Of a stretch of 64,000 bases of DNA, positions 43,170-55,100 are shown one piece after another. The first letter of the stretch is position 1. Every line of letters begins with the position of its first letter. The notes under the pieces were generated by a model that saw nothing but the letters and a program-made list of their open reading frames with translations, did no database searches and had not been told where the DNA came from. Position numbers and translations under genes: made by a program. Location of the stretch: contig NZ_LQQC01000002.1 in assembly GCF_001584615.1 (NCBI RefSeq), positions 62,001 to 126,000 on the forward strand, written 5' to 3'. The DNA is from Brevibacterium ravenspurgense (GTDB taxonomy: Bacteria > Actinomycetota > Actinomycetes > Actinomycetales > Brevibacteriaceae).

Positions 43170-44362
43170 TGCGCCCCGGCTGGTTCTTCGGGCTTGTCCT
43201 CCACACCGTCCTTCTGCACGGCACGTTCAATGCCGCGAAAGTCATGGTGTCGTATAAGACGCTGGCTGAGGGCGGTGACGCTTTTGCCGTCGGCATGATG
43301 GTGACGGCCTATTCGCTCGTTCCGCTGTTTGCCGCACTCACCGTGGGCAGGCTCGTGGACCGCGGTCTCTACGTACCCATTCTTTGGGTGGGAACTGCCG
43401 CCTGCACCGCCGCGCTGGCAGGTGCCGCGCTCAGTTCGGGGATTCCCGCGCTCGTGCTGTTCTCCATGCTTTTGGGGCTGGGCCAGCTGCTCATGACGGT
43501 GTCATCGCAGGCGTTCATCCCCGCCTCATTCGCCCCGCAGGAACTCAACTCTCGCTTCGGCACTCTGACCCTGGGCGTGTCGATCGGACAGACCCTCGGC
43601 ATGCCCCTGGCGGGTGCTGTTGCCGCCTGGGCGAGTGACGGAACCGGTCCGAATGCCGAGGCGGGACTGTGGGCCATGTGCGCGCTCGCGGCTCTCGCTT
43701 TCCCCTGTGTTCTTGTCGTCATCCGCCGTCCCGCTGCCAAGCGGGTCGGGAGGGCGCAGGCGAAGGCTGCCGCGGTTTCGCCGCGGGCGCTGCTCGGCAC
43801 GCCGGGGATGAAGCCGGCGATCTTCGCCTCGATGGCCACCTTGGCGGCAATTGATCTGATGAGCGCCTATCTGCCGGTCATCGGCGAAAAGCACGGCCTG
43901 TCGGTTGTCGTCGTCACTGCGCTCATCACGGTGCGGACAGTTGCGACGATCGTGTCGCGTGCGTTCATGGGTGCGCTGACAGCCCGGTTTGATCCGATGC
44001 TTCTGCTGTGGCTGTCCTCACTTGCCGCCGGCGTTACGGTCTTCGCGATTCCCCTGTGGGTGCGGGTGCCGTTCCTCGCGGTCATCATGGTGGTGTCCGG
44101 CTTCGCCTTCGGGCTCACGCAGCCGTTGACGATGACGTGGGTGTCGATGCTGGCAACACCGGGCAACCGGGCCGCCGTCATGTCGATCCGCCTGGCCGGC
44201 AACCGCCTGTCGCAGGTGGTCATGCCGATTGCGGCTTCGGCCGTAGCCTCCGTCGCCGGGGTCGGCTCGATCTTCTTCTTGTCAGGCGGGGTGCTGATGT
44301 TGGCAGCAGGCCTGACTCTGCGGGCACCTCGCCCGAAAACCGCCGAGGTGCCGGACCGGTGA
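43169..44362 (+). CDS. MFS transporter
   Basis: A 397-residue, roughly 12-helix membrane protein. GRLVDRGLYVPILWVG sits at the loop after helix 2, and LGVSIGQTLGMPLAGAVAAWASD is a motif-C-like helix 5 typical of exporters. GFAFGLTQPLTMTWVSMLATPGNRAAVMSIRLAGNRLSQV lies in the C-terminal half. It is probably an efflux-type MFS protein; substrate unknown. The start is GTG 43169, sharing one base with the coaD stop. Confidence 0.82.
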   Translation: MRPGWFFGLVLHTVLLHGTFNAAKVMVSYKTLAEGGDAFAVGMMVTAYSLVPLFAALTVGRLVDRGLYVPILWVGTAACTAALAGAALSSGIPALVLFSMLLGLGQLLMTVSSQAFIPASFAPQELNSRFGTLTLGVSIGQTLGMPLAGAVAAWASDGTGPNAEAGLWAMCALAALAFPCVLVVIRRPAAKRVGRAQAKAAAVSPRALLGTPGMKPAIFASMATLAAIDLMSAYLPVIGEKHGLSVVVVTALITVRTVATIVSRAFMGALTARFDPMLLLWLSSLAAGVTVFAIPLWVRVPFLAVIMVVSGFAFGLTQPLTMTWVSMLATPGNRAAVMSIRLAGNRLSQVVMPIAASAVASVAGVGSIFFLSGGVLMLAAGLTLRAPRPKTAEVPDR

Positions 44363-44380
44363 GGTGCAGGGCAGCTGGGT

Positions 44381-45196
44381 TCAGCTGCCGGCCAGTTCCA
44401 GCAGGTCGCCGACGATTGAAATTGCTGTGAGAGCACTCGTCGACGGATTGTGCGGTGAGGGAGCACTGGAGATGCGGAACGTGAAGTCGCCCGCCGCACC
44501 GGAGGCTTCGATGTCGTGGAACGTGGGGTCATCCGATCCGTTCCCAATCAGCTCGACGCGCACTCGGGCCAGTGAGGCCCGCAGGGACTCGGGCGACACG
44601 CGGCCGTCGGGAAGGTCCCGCTCGGCGGTTGCCCAGGCCAGAGCTGTTGCCACGTTGAGGTTCGAGGGGAACTTCTCAATTGCCTCTTCCGGGTCACCGC
44701 CAAAAACCTGCGCGGTCTGCCCAGCCGGCAGCTGTTTCAGGCGCGTGCGCTCGTCATCGCTCATCCAGTCCTGGACGAGGGTGGACGCCTTCTTCGTCGT
44801 GGTGATGGACACGTGATCAAAGCCGAGCAGAGCGGCTGAGCGCAGCACGTCGAAACCGCCGATCGCACCATTCGTGACCACCAGGTTCGGCATGCCCAGC
44901 AGCACCTCGGCCGTCTGCTGATCAGCCAGCGCTCCCACACTGGTCAGCACGAACGGCTTGCCGATCGCGGCAATTCGCGGGGCGTAGGCGCGCACTGCGG
45001 CACCGCCGGCACACTCAACAATGACGTCGGCGCCCTCAGCCGCCTCTTCCAGACGGTCCTGCCCGAAGATCGGGATGTCGGACTTTCGATCAGTGTCGCG
45101 GTGGACAACAGCCCCGCACACTTCGACGGGGCGGCCCTCCAGCAGACTCCGAATGTCGTTGGCGATCGTGCCCATGCCGATAAGCAGTGCTTTCAC
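44381..45196 (-). CDS. Aspartate dehydrogenase-like NAD(P)-binding protein
   Basis: A 271-residue protein like L-aspartate dehydrogenase (NadX). It has an N-terminal Rossmann fold (ALLIGMGTIANDI), VIVECAGGAAVRAYAPRI, then TNGAIGGFDVLRSAALLG, TTTKKAS, SNLNVATALAWAT and the C-terminal APSPHNPSTSALTAISIVGDLL with the conserved His. NadX makes iminoaspartate for NAD synthesis, but no nadA or nadC is near, so a catabolic role is equally possible. It overlaps the end of the DUF808 gene by 4 bp and should be its operon partner. Confidence 0.78.
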   Translation of the reverse strand: MKALLIGMGTIANDIRSLLEGRPVEVCGAVVHRDTDRKSDIPIFGQDRLEEAAEGADVIVECAGGAAVRAYAPRIAAIGKPFVLTSVGALADQQTAEVLLGMPNLVVTNGAIGGFDVLRSAALLGFDHVSITTTKKASTLVQDWMSDDERTRLKQLPAGQTAQVFGGDPEEAIEKFPSNLNVATALAWATAERDLPDGRVSPESLRASLARVRVELIGNGSDDPTFHDIEASGAAGDFTFRISSAPSPHNPSTSALTAISIVGDLLELAGS

Positions 45197-46182
45197 TGTG
45201 TCCTCCCTGACGAACCGTTTGCGGCTGCCGAAGCGGTGCTTTCGTCAAGGTTCTCAGCGCTCTTCCTGTGCAGCAAGGGGTAGAGCACCCAGAACGCGAT
45301 CGTTCCGGCCACGAGTCCCAAAACTGCTGAAAAGAACGTGTTGACCAGCCATCCCAAAGCCGCACCGAACGCTCCCGTGGCTGCGGCAACCGTGGTTTCA
45401 CAGGCGTGGACGAAGTCGTAGATCGGGCTGAAGCCCAGATCGTGCATGCCGACCAGCAGAATGTGACCGCCGACCCACAACATCGCGATGACGCCGACAA
45501 TTGAAAGTGTCTTCATGACAATCGGCATGGCCTTCACAATGCCGAGCCCCAGCTTTTCGGTTGAGGGCTTCTTCGCCAGGTGCAGTCCGACATCGTCCAT
45601 CTTCACAATGACTGCCACGACCCCGTAGACCAGGGCTGTGATGAACAGGGCAACCACGATGAGTGAAATGAGCCTGGTCCAAAAGCCCAAGTGGTCGACC
45701 GTGGACAGGGCGATGACCATGATTTCGGCCGACAGGATGAAGTCGGTGCGCACAGCCCCGCGGACGATCTGCTTTTCCTGTTCGGGACCGCGTTCGACCG
45801 CCGGAGCCTCTTTCGCATGGGAACGGCCGAGAGCCAGTTCCCACAGCTTTTCGGCACCTTCGTAGCTCAAATACAGCCCGCCGATCATAAGCAGGGGAGT
45901 GAGCACCCACGGGAGGAACTGGCTGAGCAGCATGATCGCCGGCAGGATGAACACCAGTTTGTTGATGATCGACCCGCGGGCGATCTTCCACACAACGGGG
46001 AGTTCGCGAGCCGGCGAAAAGCCGTCGACATAGCGCGGGGTGACTGCGGCATCGTCAACAACAACACCGGCGGCTTTGGCCGAAGCACGCCCGGCTGCAG
46101 CACCGATGTCATCGACGGATGCGGCAGCTGCGCGCGACAGTGCGACAACGTCGTCAAGAAGGGCGGCAAGACCACCGGCCAT
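45193..46182 (-). CDS. DUF808-family membrane protein (YedI-like)
   Basis: A 329-residue inner-membrane protein of the DUF808 family. The N terminus MAGGLAALLDDVVALSRAAAASVDDIGAAAGRASAKAAGVVVDDAAVTPRYVDG is characteristic. Several helices follow (IINKLVFILPAIMLLSQFLPWVLTPLLMIGGLYLSYEGAEKLWE and others), ending in a charged tail. Function unknown. Upstream AGGATCCTCCT contains a possible ribosome binding site. Divergent from the yceD-rpmF operon. Confidence 0.85.
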   Translation of the reverse strand: MAGGLAALLDDVVALSRAAAASVDDIGAAAGRASAKAAGVVVDDAAVTPRYVDGFSPARELPVVWKIARGSIINKLVFILPAIMLLSQFLPWVLTPLLMIGGLYLSYEGAEKLWELALGRSHAKEAPAVERGPEQEKQIVRGAVRTDFILSAEIMVIALSTVDHLGFWTRLISLIVVALFITALVYGVVAVIVKMDDVGLHLAKKPSTEKLGLGIVKAMPIVMKTLSIVGVIAMLWVGGHILLVGMHDLGFSPIYDFVHACETTVAAATGAFGAALGWLVNTFFSAVLGLVAGTIAFWVLYPLLHRKSAENLDESTASAAANGSSGRTQ

Positions 46183-46255
46183 AGGAGGATCCTCACTGTT
46201 GGAATGCGGGTCAGACAGATTCTACGGGCACTATCTGCACGGGGAGCACAGCAAT

Positions 46256-46285
46256 TTGCCCGGCCACGGCGGCCTGGACTAGAAT
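46256..46285 (+). promoter_or_regulatory. Promoter of the yceD-rpmF-rnc-mutM operon
   Basis: TTGCCC (46256-46261) and TAGAAT (46280-46285) with 18-bp spacing precede the first gene by about 75 bp. Confidence 0.6.
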
Positions 46286-46360
46286 GGAGCGCTGTGTGTC
46301 ATCAGGGGCACACATATTTCGACGGCCATCGAACACTGGGAAACGCGAAAGGGGAGAGCC

Positions 46361-46876
46361 GTGGAACGCAAAGATCTGCAGCTCGACCTGCGCAAGCTCG
46401 GCGTAGCCGACAAGCCCGGTGCGTGGACCGATGTCGACGTGACCGTTGCCGCCCCTGAGGACTTGCGGAACGAAATGATCGGCGTCCCGGAAGGGGATCC
46501 GCTCACGGTTCGTCTGCGGCTGGAAAGCGTTGTCGACGGCATCTACGCCTCGGGAACCTTCCAAGCCCTGGCCAAAGGTCAGGACGCGCGGACGCTCGAG
46601 GACCTCGAACTGCCCCTGTCAGTCGACGTCCAGGAGCTCTTCGTCTACGAACGCGGAGAAGACGAAGACTCCTATGCCGTTGAACGCGATAAGATCAACC
46701 TCGAACCGCTCATCCGCGATGCAGTCGTGATGGCGCTTCCGCTCAACCCGGTGGAATCGGATGACGATGGCGAATTTTCGTACACCGTCGGCGAATTCCC
46801 CGAAGACGAAGAAGCGGGATCGATCAACGATCGCCTCGCGGCACTGAAACATCAGTTAGAGAAGAAAGAGAGCTAG
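46361..46876 (+). CDS. YceD / DUF177 protein
   Basis: A 171-residue acidic protein of the DUF177 family, which in many bacteria precedes rpmF and is linked to 23S rRNA processing or stability. [44 protein letters not shown] is the core, and [19 protein letters not shown] is the usual C-terminal block. GGGGAGAGCC precedes GTG 46361. rpmF starts 2 bp after the stop. Confidence 0.88.
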   Translation: MERKDLQLDLRKLGVADKPGAWTDVDVTVAAPEDLRNEMIGVPEGDPLTVRLRLESVVDGIYASGTFQALAKGQDARTLEDLELPLSVDVQELFVYERGEDEDSYAVERDKINLEPLIRDAVVMALPLNPVESDDDGEFSYTVGEFPEDEEAGSINDRLAALKHQLEKKES

Positions 46877-46878
46877 AC

Positions 46879-47082
46879 GTGGCTGTTCCGAAGCGTAAGA
46901 TGTCGCGCAGCAACACCCGCCACCGTCGTTCGCAGTGGAAGGCTCAGGTCCCCGGCCTGGTCAAGACTGTGGAGAACGGTCGCGTTGTGTACTCGCGCCC
47001 CCACCACGCAAAGCTGGTGGAAGACTCCAACGGCAACCCCCTGTTCCTTGAATACAAGGGACGTAAGGTCGCTGACGCCTGA
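46879..47082 (+). CDS. rpmF: 50S ribosomal protein L32
   Basis: The 67-residue L32 starts [21 protein letters not shown] after Met. It lacks the Cys pairs of the zinc-binding (C+) form, so it is a C-minus type that does not need zinc. GTG 46879 follows AAGAAAGAG at the end of yceD. Confidence 0.94.
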   Translation: MAVPKRKMSRSNTRHRRSQWKAQVPGLVKTVENGRVVYSRPHHAKLVEDSNGNPLFLEYKGRKVADA

Positions 47083-47086
47083 CACT

Positions 47087-47797
47087 ATGACTGAAGCGCA
47101 GAATCTGCGTGAACTCAACGAGCGTCTCGGGATCGACATTGATCCCGAGACGCTTCGTCTTTCACTCACACACCGTTCCTACGCCTTTGAAAACGGCGGC
47201 ATCCCCACCAACGAGCGCCTGGAGTTCTTAGGCGACTCCGTGCTGCAGCTGGTTGCCACCGAATGGCTGTTCCACAACAACCCGGCAATGGCCGAAGGGC
47301 GTTTGGCGAAAATGCGCTCCGCCGTCGTCAACACCCGTGCCCTGGCCGCTGTTGCCCGCCAGTACGGCATCGGCGACTACCTTCTGCTGGGCAAGGGCGA
47401 AGAGCTCACCGGCGGGCGCAACAAAGACTCGATCCTGGCCGACACGGTCGAAGCGATCATCGGCGCCTGCTACATCAGCCAGGGCCGGCAGGTAGCGGAA
47501 GACCTCGTGCACAGGTTCGTTGACCCCATGCTCGATGACGCCGTCAACCTCGGTGCCGGCATGGACTACAAAACCACCCTGCAGGAAGCCGCCGCGGACC
47601 TCGGCCTGGGAGTCGTCACCTACGACATCACCTCGGAAGGTCCCGACCACGCGCGCGTCTTCACGGCACTGGCCCAGCTGGGCGACACCACGTGGGGCAG
47701 TGGTGAGGGAACGTCGAAGAAGAACGCCGAACTCGTCGCCGCCGAAGCAGCCGTCAAGGCCATCCGGGAGAAACACCCCGACTGGTCCCGCGCCTGA
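47087..47797 (+). CDS. rnc: Ribonuclease III
   Basis: The 236-residue double-strand RNA endonuclease processes rRNA precursors. The signature NERLEFLGDSVLQLV carries the catalytic Glu and Asp, and DTVEAIIGACYISQG is the second metal-binding block. The C-terminal dsRNA-binding domain begins near MDYKTTLQEAAADLG. The frame is open further upstream inside rpmF, but ATG 47087 gives the family start. Confidence 0.95.
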   Translation: MTEAQNLRELNERLGIDIDPETLRLSLTHRSYAFENGGIPTNERLEFLGDSVLQLVATEWLFHNNPAMAEGRLAKMRSAVVNTRALAAVARQYGIGDYLLLGKGEELTGGRNKDSILADTVEAIIGACYISQGRQVAEDLVHRFVDPMLDDAVNLGAGMDYKTTLQEAAADLGLGVVTYDITSEGPDHARVFTALAQLGDTTWGSGEGTSKKNAELVAAEAAVKAIREKHPDWSRA

Positions 47798-48729
47798 TGC
47801 CGGAACTGCCGGAAGTTGAGCACGTTCGCCGCGGGCTTGAACCGTGGGCGGTCGGCTCGCGAATCGAATCCCTGCGGGTGCTCGACCCGCGCATTCTGGG
47901 CACCACCTCTAAGCGCACGGTCGATGCGACCGCTGTTGACCGTCTGACCGCCTCTGTTCCCGGCGGTCTCGTCGAAGGGGCGTGCCGCCGCGGCAAGTTC
48001 ATGTGGCTGCCCCTGGCCACAGGCTCCGTCTTTCCCGACTCCGCTCCCGAGGTGCCGGCCGGCTGGGCAGTGGCCCTCCACCTCGGCATGTCAGGGCAGG
48101 TGAGGATCCACACCGCCGACGATGCCGTGCATCGGCACACCAGAGCCGTGTTCGACATGCGCTCAGCCGACGGGGCCCCGTGGCAGATGCGCTTTGTCGA
48201 TCAGCGGATCTTCGGCCACATCGGCCTGGAGCCTCTCGTGACAGGGCTTGGCTCACCGCGTCTGGTTGCGGCTTCGGCCGCTCGGATCGCACCGGACCCC
48301 TTCGAGGACGGATTCGATGCGGAAGGCTTAGCGCGGACTCTCAAGGGCCGCCGCACAGCAATCAAGGCCGCTCTGCTGGATCAGGGCGTGGTGTCCGGAA
48401 TCGGCAATATCTACGCTGACGAGGCGCTTTTCGCCGCGGGCGTCCACCCTGCCGCCCGGACCGACCGCCTGCGCATCAGCCGGATCGAGAACACCCTGCA
48501 CGCTGCCCGGGCAGTCATGGCCCGTGCCATTGAAGCCGGCGGAACGAGCTTTGACGAACTGTACGTCAACGTCAACGGCGAATCCGGATACTTCGACCGC
48601 AGCCTCGGCGTCTACGGCAAAGCCGGCAGCCCATGTACCCGGTGCGGCGAAACCGTGCGCAGCAGCACGATCGCCGGACGCACATCCCACTGGTGCCCCT
48701 CCTGCCAGAAACCCCAGAGGCGGTACTGA
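47797..48729 (+). CDS. mutM: Formamidopyrimidine-DNA glycosylase
   Basis: It excises 8-oxoguanine and formamidopyrimidines. The 310 residues start PELPEVEHVRRGLEPW with the catalytic Pro2 and Glu3. HLGMSGQVRIH, the helix-two-turn-helix DQGVVSGIGNIYADEALF and the zinc finger CTRCGETVRSSTIAGRTSHWCPSCQ complete the family. Start ATG shares one base with the rnc stop. The neighbour order rnc-mutM-smc is common in actinobacteria; here the thiamine operon interrupts it. Confidence 0.95.
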   Translation: MPELPEVEHVRRGLEPWAVGSRIESLRVLDPRILGTTSKRTVDATAVDRLTASVPGGLVEGACRRGKFMWLPLATGSVFPDSAPEVPAGWAVALHLGMSGQVRIHTADDAVHRHTRAVFDMRSADGAPWQMRFVDQRIFGHIGLEPLVTGLGSPRLVAASAARIAPDPFEDGFDAEGLARTLKGRRTAIKAALLDQGVVSGIGNIYADEALFAAGVHPAARTDRLRISRIENTLHAARAVMARAIEAGGTSFDELYVNVNGESGYFDRSLGVYGKAGSPCTRCGETVRSSTIAGRTSHWCPSCQKPQRRY

Positions 48730-48761
48730 CACCGCCCGCTTGTTCCAAGAGAGCAGGCTAT

Positions 48762-48790
48762 TTGCTCCGACACCGCCGGAGGCTTACTCT
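48762..48790 (+). promoter_or_regulatory. Promoter of the thiO operon
   Basis: TTGCTC (48762-48767) and TACTCT (48785-48790) are spaced 17 bp. The predicted start near 48797 coincides with the 5' edge of the TPP riboswitch. Confidence 0.6.
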
Positions 48791-48797
48791 GAGGGCG

Positions 48798-48884
48798 GTT
48801 CATGGGAGCCGGGACACGCCCGGCTGAGAGGGCGAAGCGGCCGACCATCAGCACTCGAAGCGGATCATGCCGACGTGAGGAGAA
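48798..48884 (+). promoter_or_regulatory. TPP riboswitch (THI box)
   Basis: GGGAGCC...GGCTGAGAGGG is the first conserved half (CTGAGA core at about 48823-48829), and GCGGATCATGCCGACGTGAGG (48859-48879) is the pyrophosphate half. TCATG (48800-48804) can pair with CGTGA to close P1. The ribosome binding site GAGGAG overlaps the 3' edge, so ligand-bound RNA probably blocks thiO translation. Confidence 0.85.
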
Positions 48885-48886
48885 TA

Positions 48887-49965
48887 GTGAAGACAGCGGT
48901 CATCGGGGCGGGAATCCTCGGACTCGCCACAGCCCTGCGGCTACAGCGGGCAGGCCACGATGTCACCGTTTTCGATCCCGCGCCGGTCAGCGGAGCCTCC
49001 TACGCGGCCGCCGGCATGCTCGCACCCGTTGCAGAAGTCCAGTTCGGCCAAGACAGTCTGCTGCCCATCATGCAGAAAGCCCTCGACGAATACCCTGAGT
49101 TCCTGGAACTGCTCGGGGTGCCGCACGAAGCGGTCGGCTACGAAACCGCCGGAACCCTCCTGGTGGCGGCTGACCCCGGCGACCGCGAACACCTCGAACG
49201 AATGGAGAGGGCCTACGGCGAACGCGGACTGGCCTTCAAGCATTTGCCCGGCAGCAGGCTCGCACGTCTCGAACCCGCCCTCGCTCCGGGCCTGTCAGCC
49301 GGGGCTGAAATCCCCGGTGACCTGCGCATCGACCCGCGCCGCCTGACGAGCGCCATGCTGGAAGCACTGGGACCGGAGGCACTTGTCCGGCAGCGCGTCA
49401 CCCGCCTGGACGGTGCGACCCTGCACACCGCTGACGGCGTTCTTCACAGCTTCGACACAGTTGTTGTGGCCGCCGGCATGGGCATCGCCGACATCGCGGG
49501 GCTGCCTGAAGACGCGGCAGTGACCCTGCGGCCGGTCTACGGCGATGTCATCCGCGTGCGAGTGCCCGAAAGCCGTCTGCGCTTCGGCCCGCTGCTATCC
49601 CGCACTGTCCGCGCCGTCGTCACCGGCCGCAGCGTGTACGTCGTGCCGCGGGCAAGCGGCGAAATCGTCATCGGCGCATCCGTCCGCGAAGACCGCCCCG
49701 ACACAGACCTCGGCAGCGTTGCCGACCTCCTGACTGATGCCATCACGGTTGTTCCCGGGCTGCGCGACTGCGACCTCATCGACGTGACCACCCGCGCTCG
49801 CCCCACAACAGAAGACGACATGCCGGTGGTGACACGGACTCAGGTGAGCGGCACCTCGGCAGTTGTTGTTGCAGGAGGACTGTCCCGGCACGGCATCCTC
49901 CTGACCCCGTACGTATCCCGCCTGGCGGCCCAGGCCGCCGACACCCACCCGGAAGGAAGGATCCC

Positions 49966-49969
<4 letters not shown>
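48887..49969 (+). CDS. thiO: Glycine oxidase ThiO
   Basis: An FAD enzyme that oxidises glycine to dehydroglycine for the thiazole ring. The 360 residues start with the Rossmann motif VIGAGILGLATALRLQRAGHDVTVFD, then GASYAAAGMLAPVAE. The C terminus has RARPTTEDDMPVV and VVVAGGLSRHGILLTPYVSRL. GTG 48887 follows GAGGAG of the riboswitch 3' edge; the frame itself extends far upstream and is not used. thiS overlaps the stop (ATGA). Confidence 0.93.
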
Positions 49970-52077
<2,108 letters not shown>

Positions 52078-52092
52078 GGCCGTATGTGCGGC

Positions 52093-52098
52093 TATGCT
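52093..52098 (+). promoter_or_regulatory. Leaderless -10 box of smc (TATGCT)
   Basis: TATGCT is followed by 7 nt and ATG 52106 with no Shine-Dalgarno. smc therefore has its own promoter just after the thiamine operon. Confidence 0.5.
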
Positions 52099-52105
52099 GA
52101 TCTGA

Positions 52106-55100
52106 ATGTTCCTCAAAACCCTGTCGATGCGCGGCTTCAAGTCGTTCGCGTCCGCCACCCGGCTTGAACTCGAACCGGGCATTACGTGTGTGGTCGGACC
52201 GAATGGTTCAGGCAAGTCGAACGTCGTCGACGCGCTCGCATGGGTCATGGGGGAGCAGGGAGCGAAGAACCTCCGAGGCGGAAAAATGGAGGACGTCATC
52301 TTCGCCGGCACCTCGAAACGGCAGGCCCTGGGCCGGGCCGAAGTCAGTCTGACGATTGACAACACCGACGGGGCCATCCCGATTGACTACACGGAAGTCA
52401 CCATCAGCCGCACGCTGTTCCGCTCAGGCGGCAGCGAATACGCCGTCAACGGCGCACCCGCCAGGCTTCTGGACATCCAGGAGCTGCTCTCAGACTCCGG
52501 TCTGGGCAAAGAGATGCACGTCATCGTCGGCCAGGGACAGCTGGACCAGGTCCTTCACGCCGACCCCTTTGAGCGCCGCGGAATCATCGAAGAAGCCGCC
52601 GGTGTCCTCAAACACCGCAGGCGCAAAGAAAAAGCCGTCCGCAAACTCAACGGCCTGCAGACCAACCTTGACCGCCTGCAGGACCTGCGGGCAGAACTCG
52701 CCCGACAGCTGGGGCCCCTGGGCAGGCAGGCTCGTGCCGCCCAGCGTGCCGCAACCGTCCAGGCGGAACTGCGCGATGCCAACGCCCGCCTGCTGGCCGA
52801 TGACATCGTCCAAACAGAAGCCGCGCTGCAGAACACGGGCGATGCGCACACGGAGTCTCAGCAGCGTCAGCACCTAGAGGCGCGCATTGCGCAGCTGGAA
52901 GAGGAAATCTCTGAGGCGCGCACCGCCGCGGTGAAGGCGGAAGAAGAACACGACCGCCTGTCACAGCTGCTGCGCAGGGTGGGGCAGGCTGCCACTCGAG
53001 CCAAGGCGGCAGCTGGCCGCGCTCGCGACCGCGTGGAATTCCTCCGCACACCCGCACAAAAGCTCAGCGGCGACGAACCCGAAGCACTGCTGGAGCGGGC
53101 CGAGCACTTCCGCGGTGAGCTCAGCGATGCCGAAGACCAGCAGAGCAAGAGGGCACAGAGCCTCGAAGAGCTGGCGCAGACCCGCTCGGAGATTTCAGGA
53201 AAGCTCGAGCAGGCAGAAGCCGCACTGAAAGCCGCACGGGCGGAAATCGCCGAAAAGGTCCGCATCCGGGCCGGCCTCGAATCCGATGTCGAAACGGCCA
53301 ACCGCGCACTCGAGGGGATTGCCCGCGAAAAAGCCGACGCCGCGCCGGCACGCGACAAGCTCCTGGCCGACATCGAAGCCGCACGCGCCGAAGCCCAGCG
53401 TGCAGAAGCCGCCGCAGCTGAACTCGAAGGCGACCAGACCGGCATCGACGACACTGTGAAGGCCGCGGCGGAAGCCACCGCGCAAGCCCAGAAAGCATTT
53501 GACGAAGCCAGTGCGCGCAGTGCCGAACTGACCGGTCAGCTGCGCAAGACAGAGGCCCGCATTGAGGCCCTGCAGCTGAGCGCCTCGCATTCGGCATCAG
53601 CCGAGGACCTCCTCGCCCTTGAAATCGACGGGGTGACCGGACGAGTAGAAGACCTCCTGGAGATCGAAGCGGGCTTCGAAACAGCAGCTGCGGCAGCACT
53701 CGGCCCGTTTGCGCAGGCACTGTTTGCCAGCAGCCATGCAGCAGGGCTCGCACTGCTGGACAGCACGGACGACGGTGCCGACGTCGACACCGTCATCGGC
53801 TCCACGGCCCAGACCAGCGGTCCTGAAACTCTCGAGGTCAGCGGCGGCAGGCGAGCTGTTGACGTCGTGGCCTCGACGGATCCCGCACTGCACGCCGCCT
53901 TGCGGTCGGTGCTCAGCCGCACCGTCATCGTCGATGATTCCGATGCTGCGCTTGCGCTTTTGGAAGACCACCCTGACCTGACCTGCGTGACGCGGGCGGG
54001 AACCGTCATCGAAGCCCACCGCGTGCGCCGCTCCGGCAGGGCGGAAGCCGCCCGTGCCGAAGCGCGCAACGCGCTCGCAGAAGCCCAGGCCGGCATCGGC
54101 GACCTCACACGGGCAGCCGCAGACGCCTCGTCGGAAGTTGAGAAGCTGCGCGAAGCCCTCCGGACCGCCCGCAGTGACGAACAGCAGGCGCAAGAAGCCC
54201 GGCGCGACGCAGAAGCTCAGGGTATCCGCGCCCAAGGCAGCGTTACGGCCGCCAAGGAGCGCGTGCAGCTGCTGGAGGCAGAAATCGAGCGCCTCGATTC
54301 CCGCAGCGCACAGCTGGAAGAACGCCGAGCCCAGGCGGAAGAGCAACGTGACAAAGCCCAGGCAGCCCTTGCGGGACTCGACAGCGTCGATGCCGAACCC
54401 GACACAGAAGACCGCGACCGTCTGGCACAAGAACACTCGCAGCTGGGCGAAGAGGTCATGGAAGCCCGGATCGCGGCCCGCTCAGCCGATGACCGCGTGC
54501 GCTTCCTAGCCGACCGCATCGACAGCCTGCGCCGCAAAGCGCGCGCCCAACAGGCCGAACGCGAACGCCTGCAGCGCGAAGAACAGGCGCGCAGGCTGCT
54601 GGCAGACAGAACCGAAGCCGCCGGTGCCATCGCCGTGGAACTCGCCGAACATCTGGCCGAACGCGAAAAGAGCGCCGAAGCAGAACACGCCCGGCTGCAG
54701 TCAAGCCGCGCGGAAGCCAACCAACGTGCCGAAAAGCTGCGGGAAAGCCTGGAAGAGCTCCGCGGAGAATTGGCGAAGCTTGCAGAAGCCGAACACGCGG
54801 CAGCGCTGAAACGCGAACGCTTCGTACTCAAGCTCGAAGAGCTCAGCCGGCGAGCGGAACAGGAAATCGGCCTGGCGGCCCAGAACCTCGTCGAACAGTT
54901 CGGCCCCCACCTCGACGTCCCCGACTTCTCAGCTGACGTTGACAGCGACGCTGACGAACTGCCGACCCGGCCGTTTGTGCGCGCTGAAGTCGAAGCCGCA
55001 CAGAAAAAAGCCGAGCGCGAAATGAAGCGCATCGGCAAGGTCAACCCGCTGGCGCTCGAAGAGTTCACCGCGCTGCAGGAACGCCACGACTACCTGGAAA

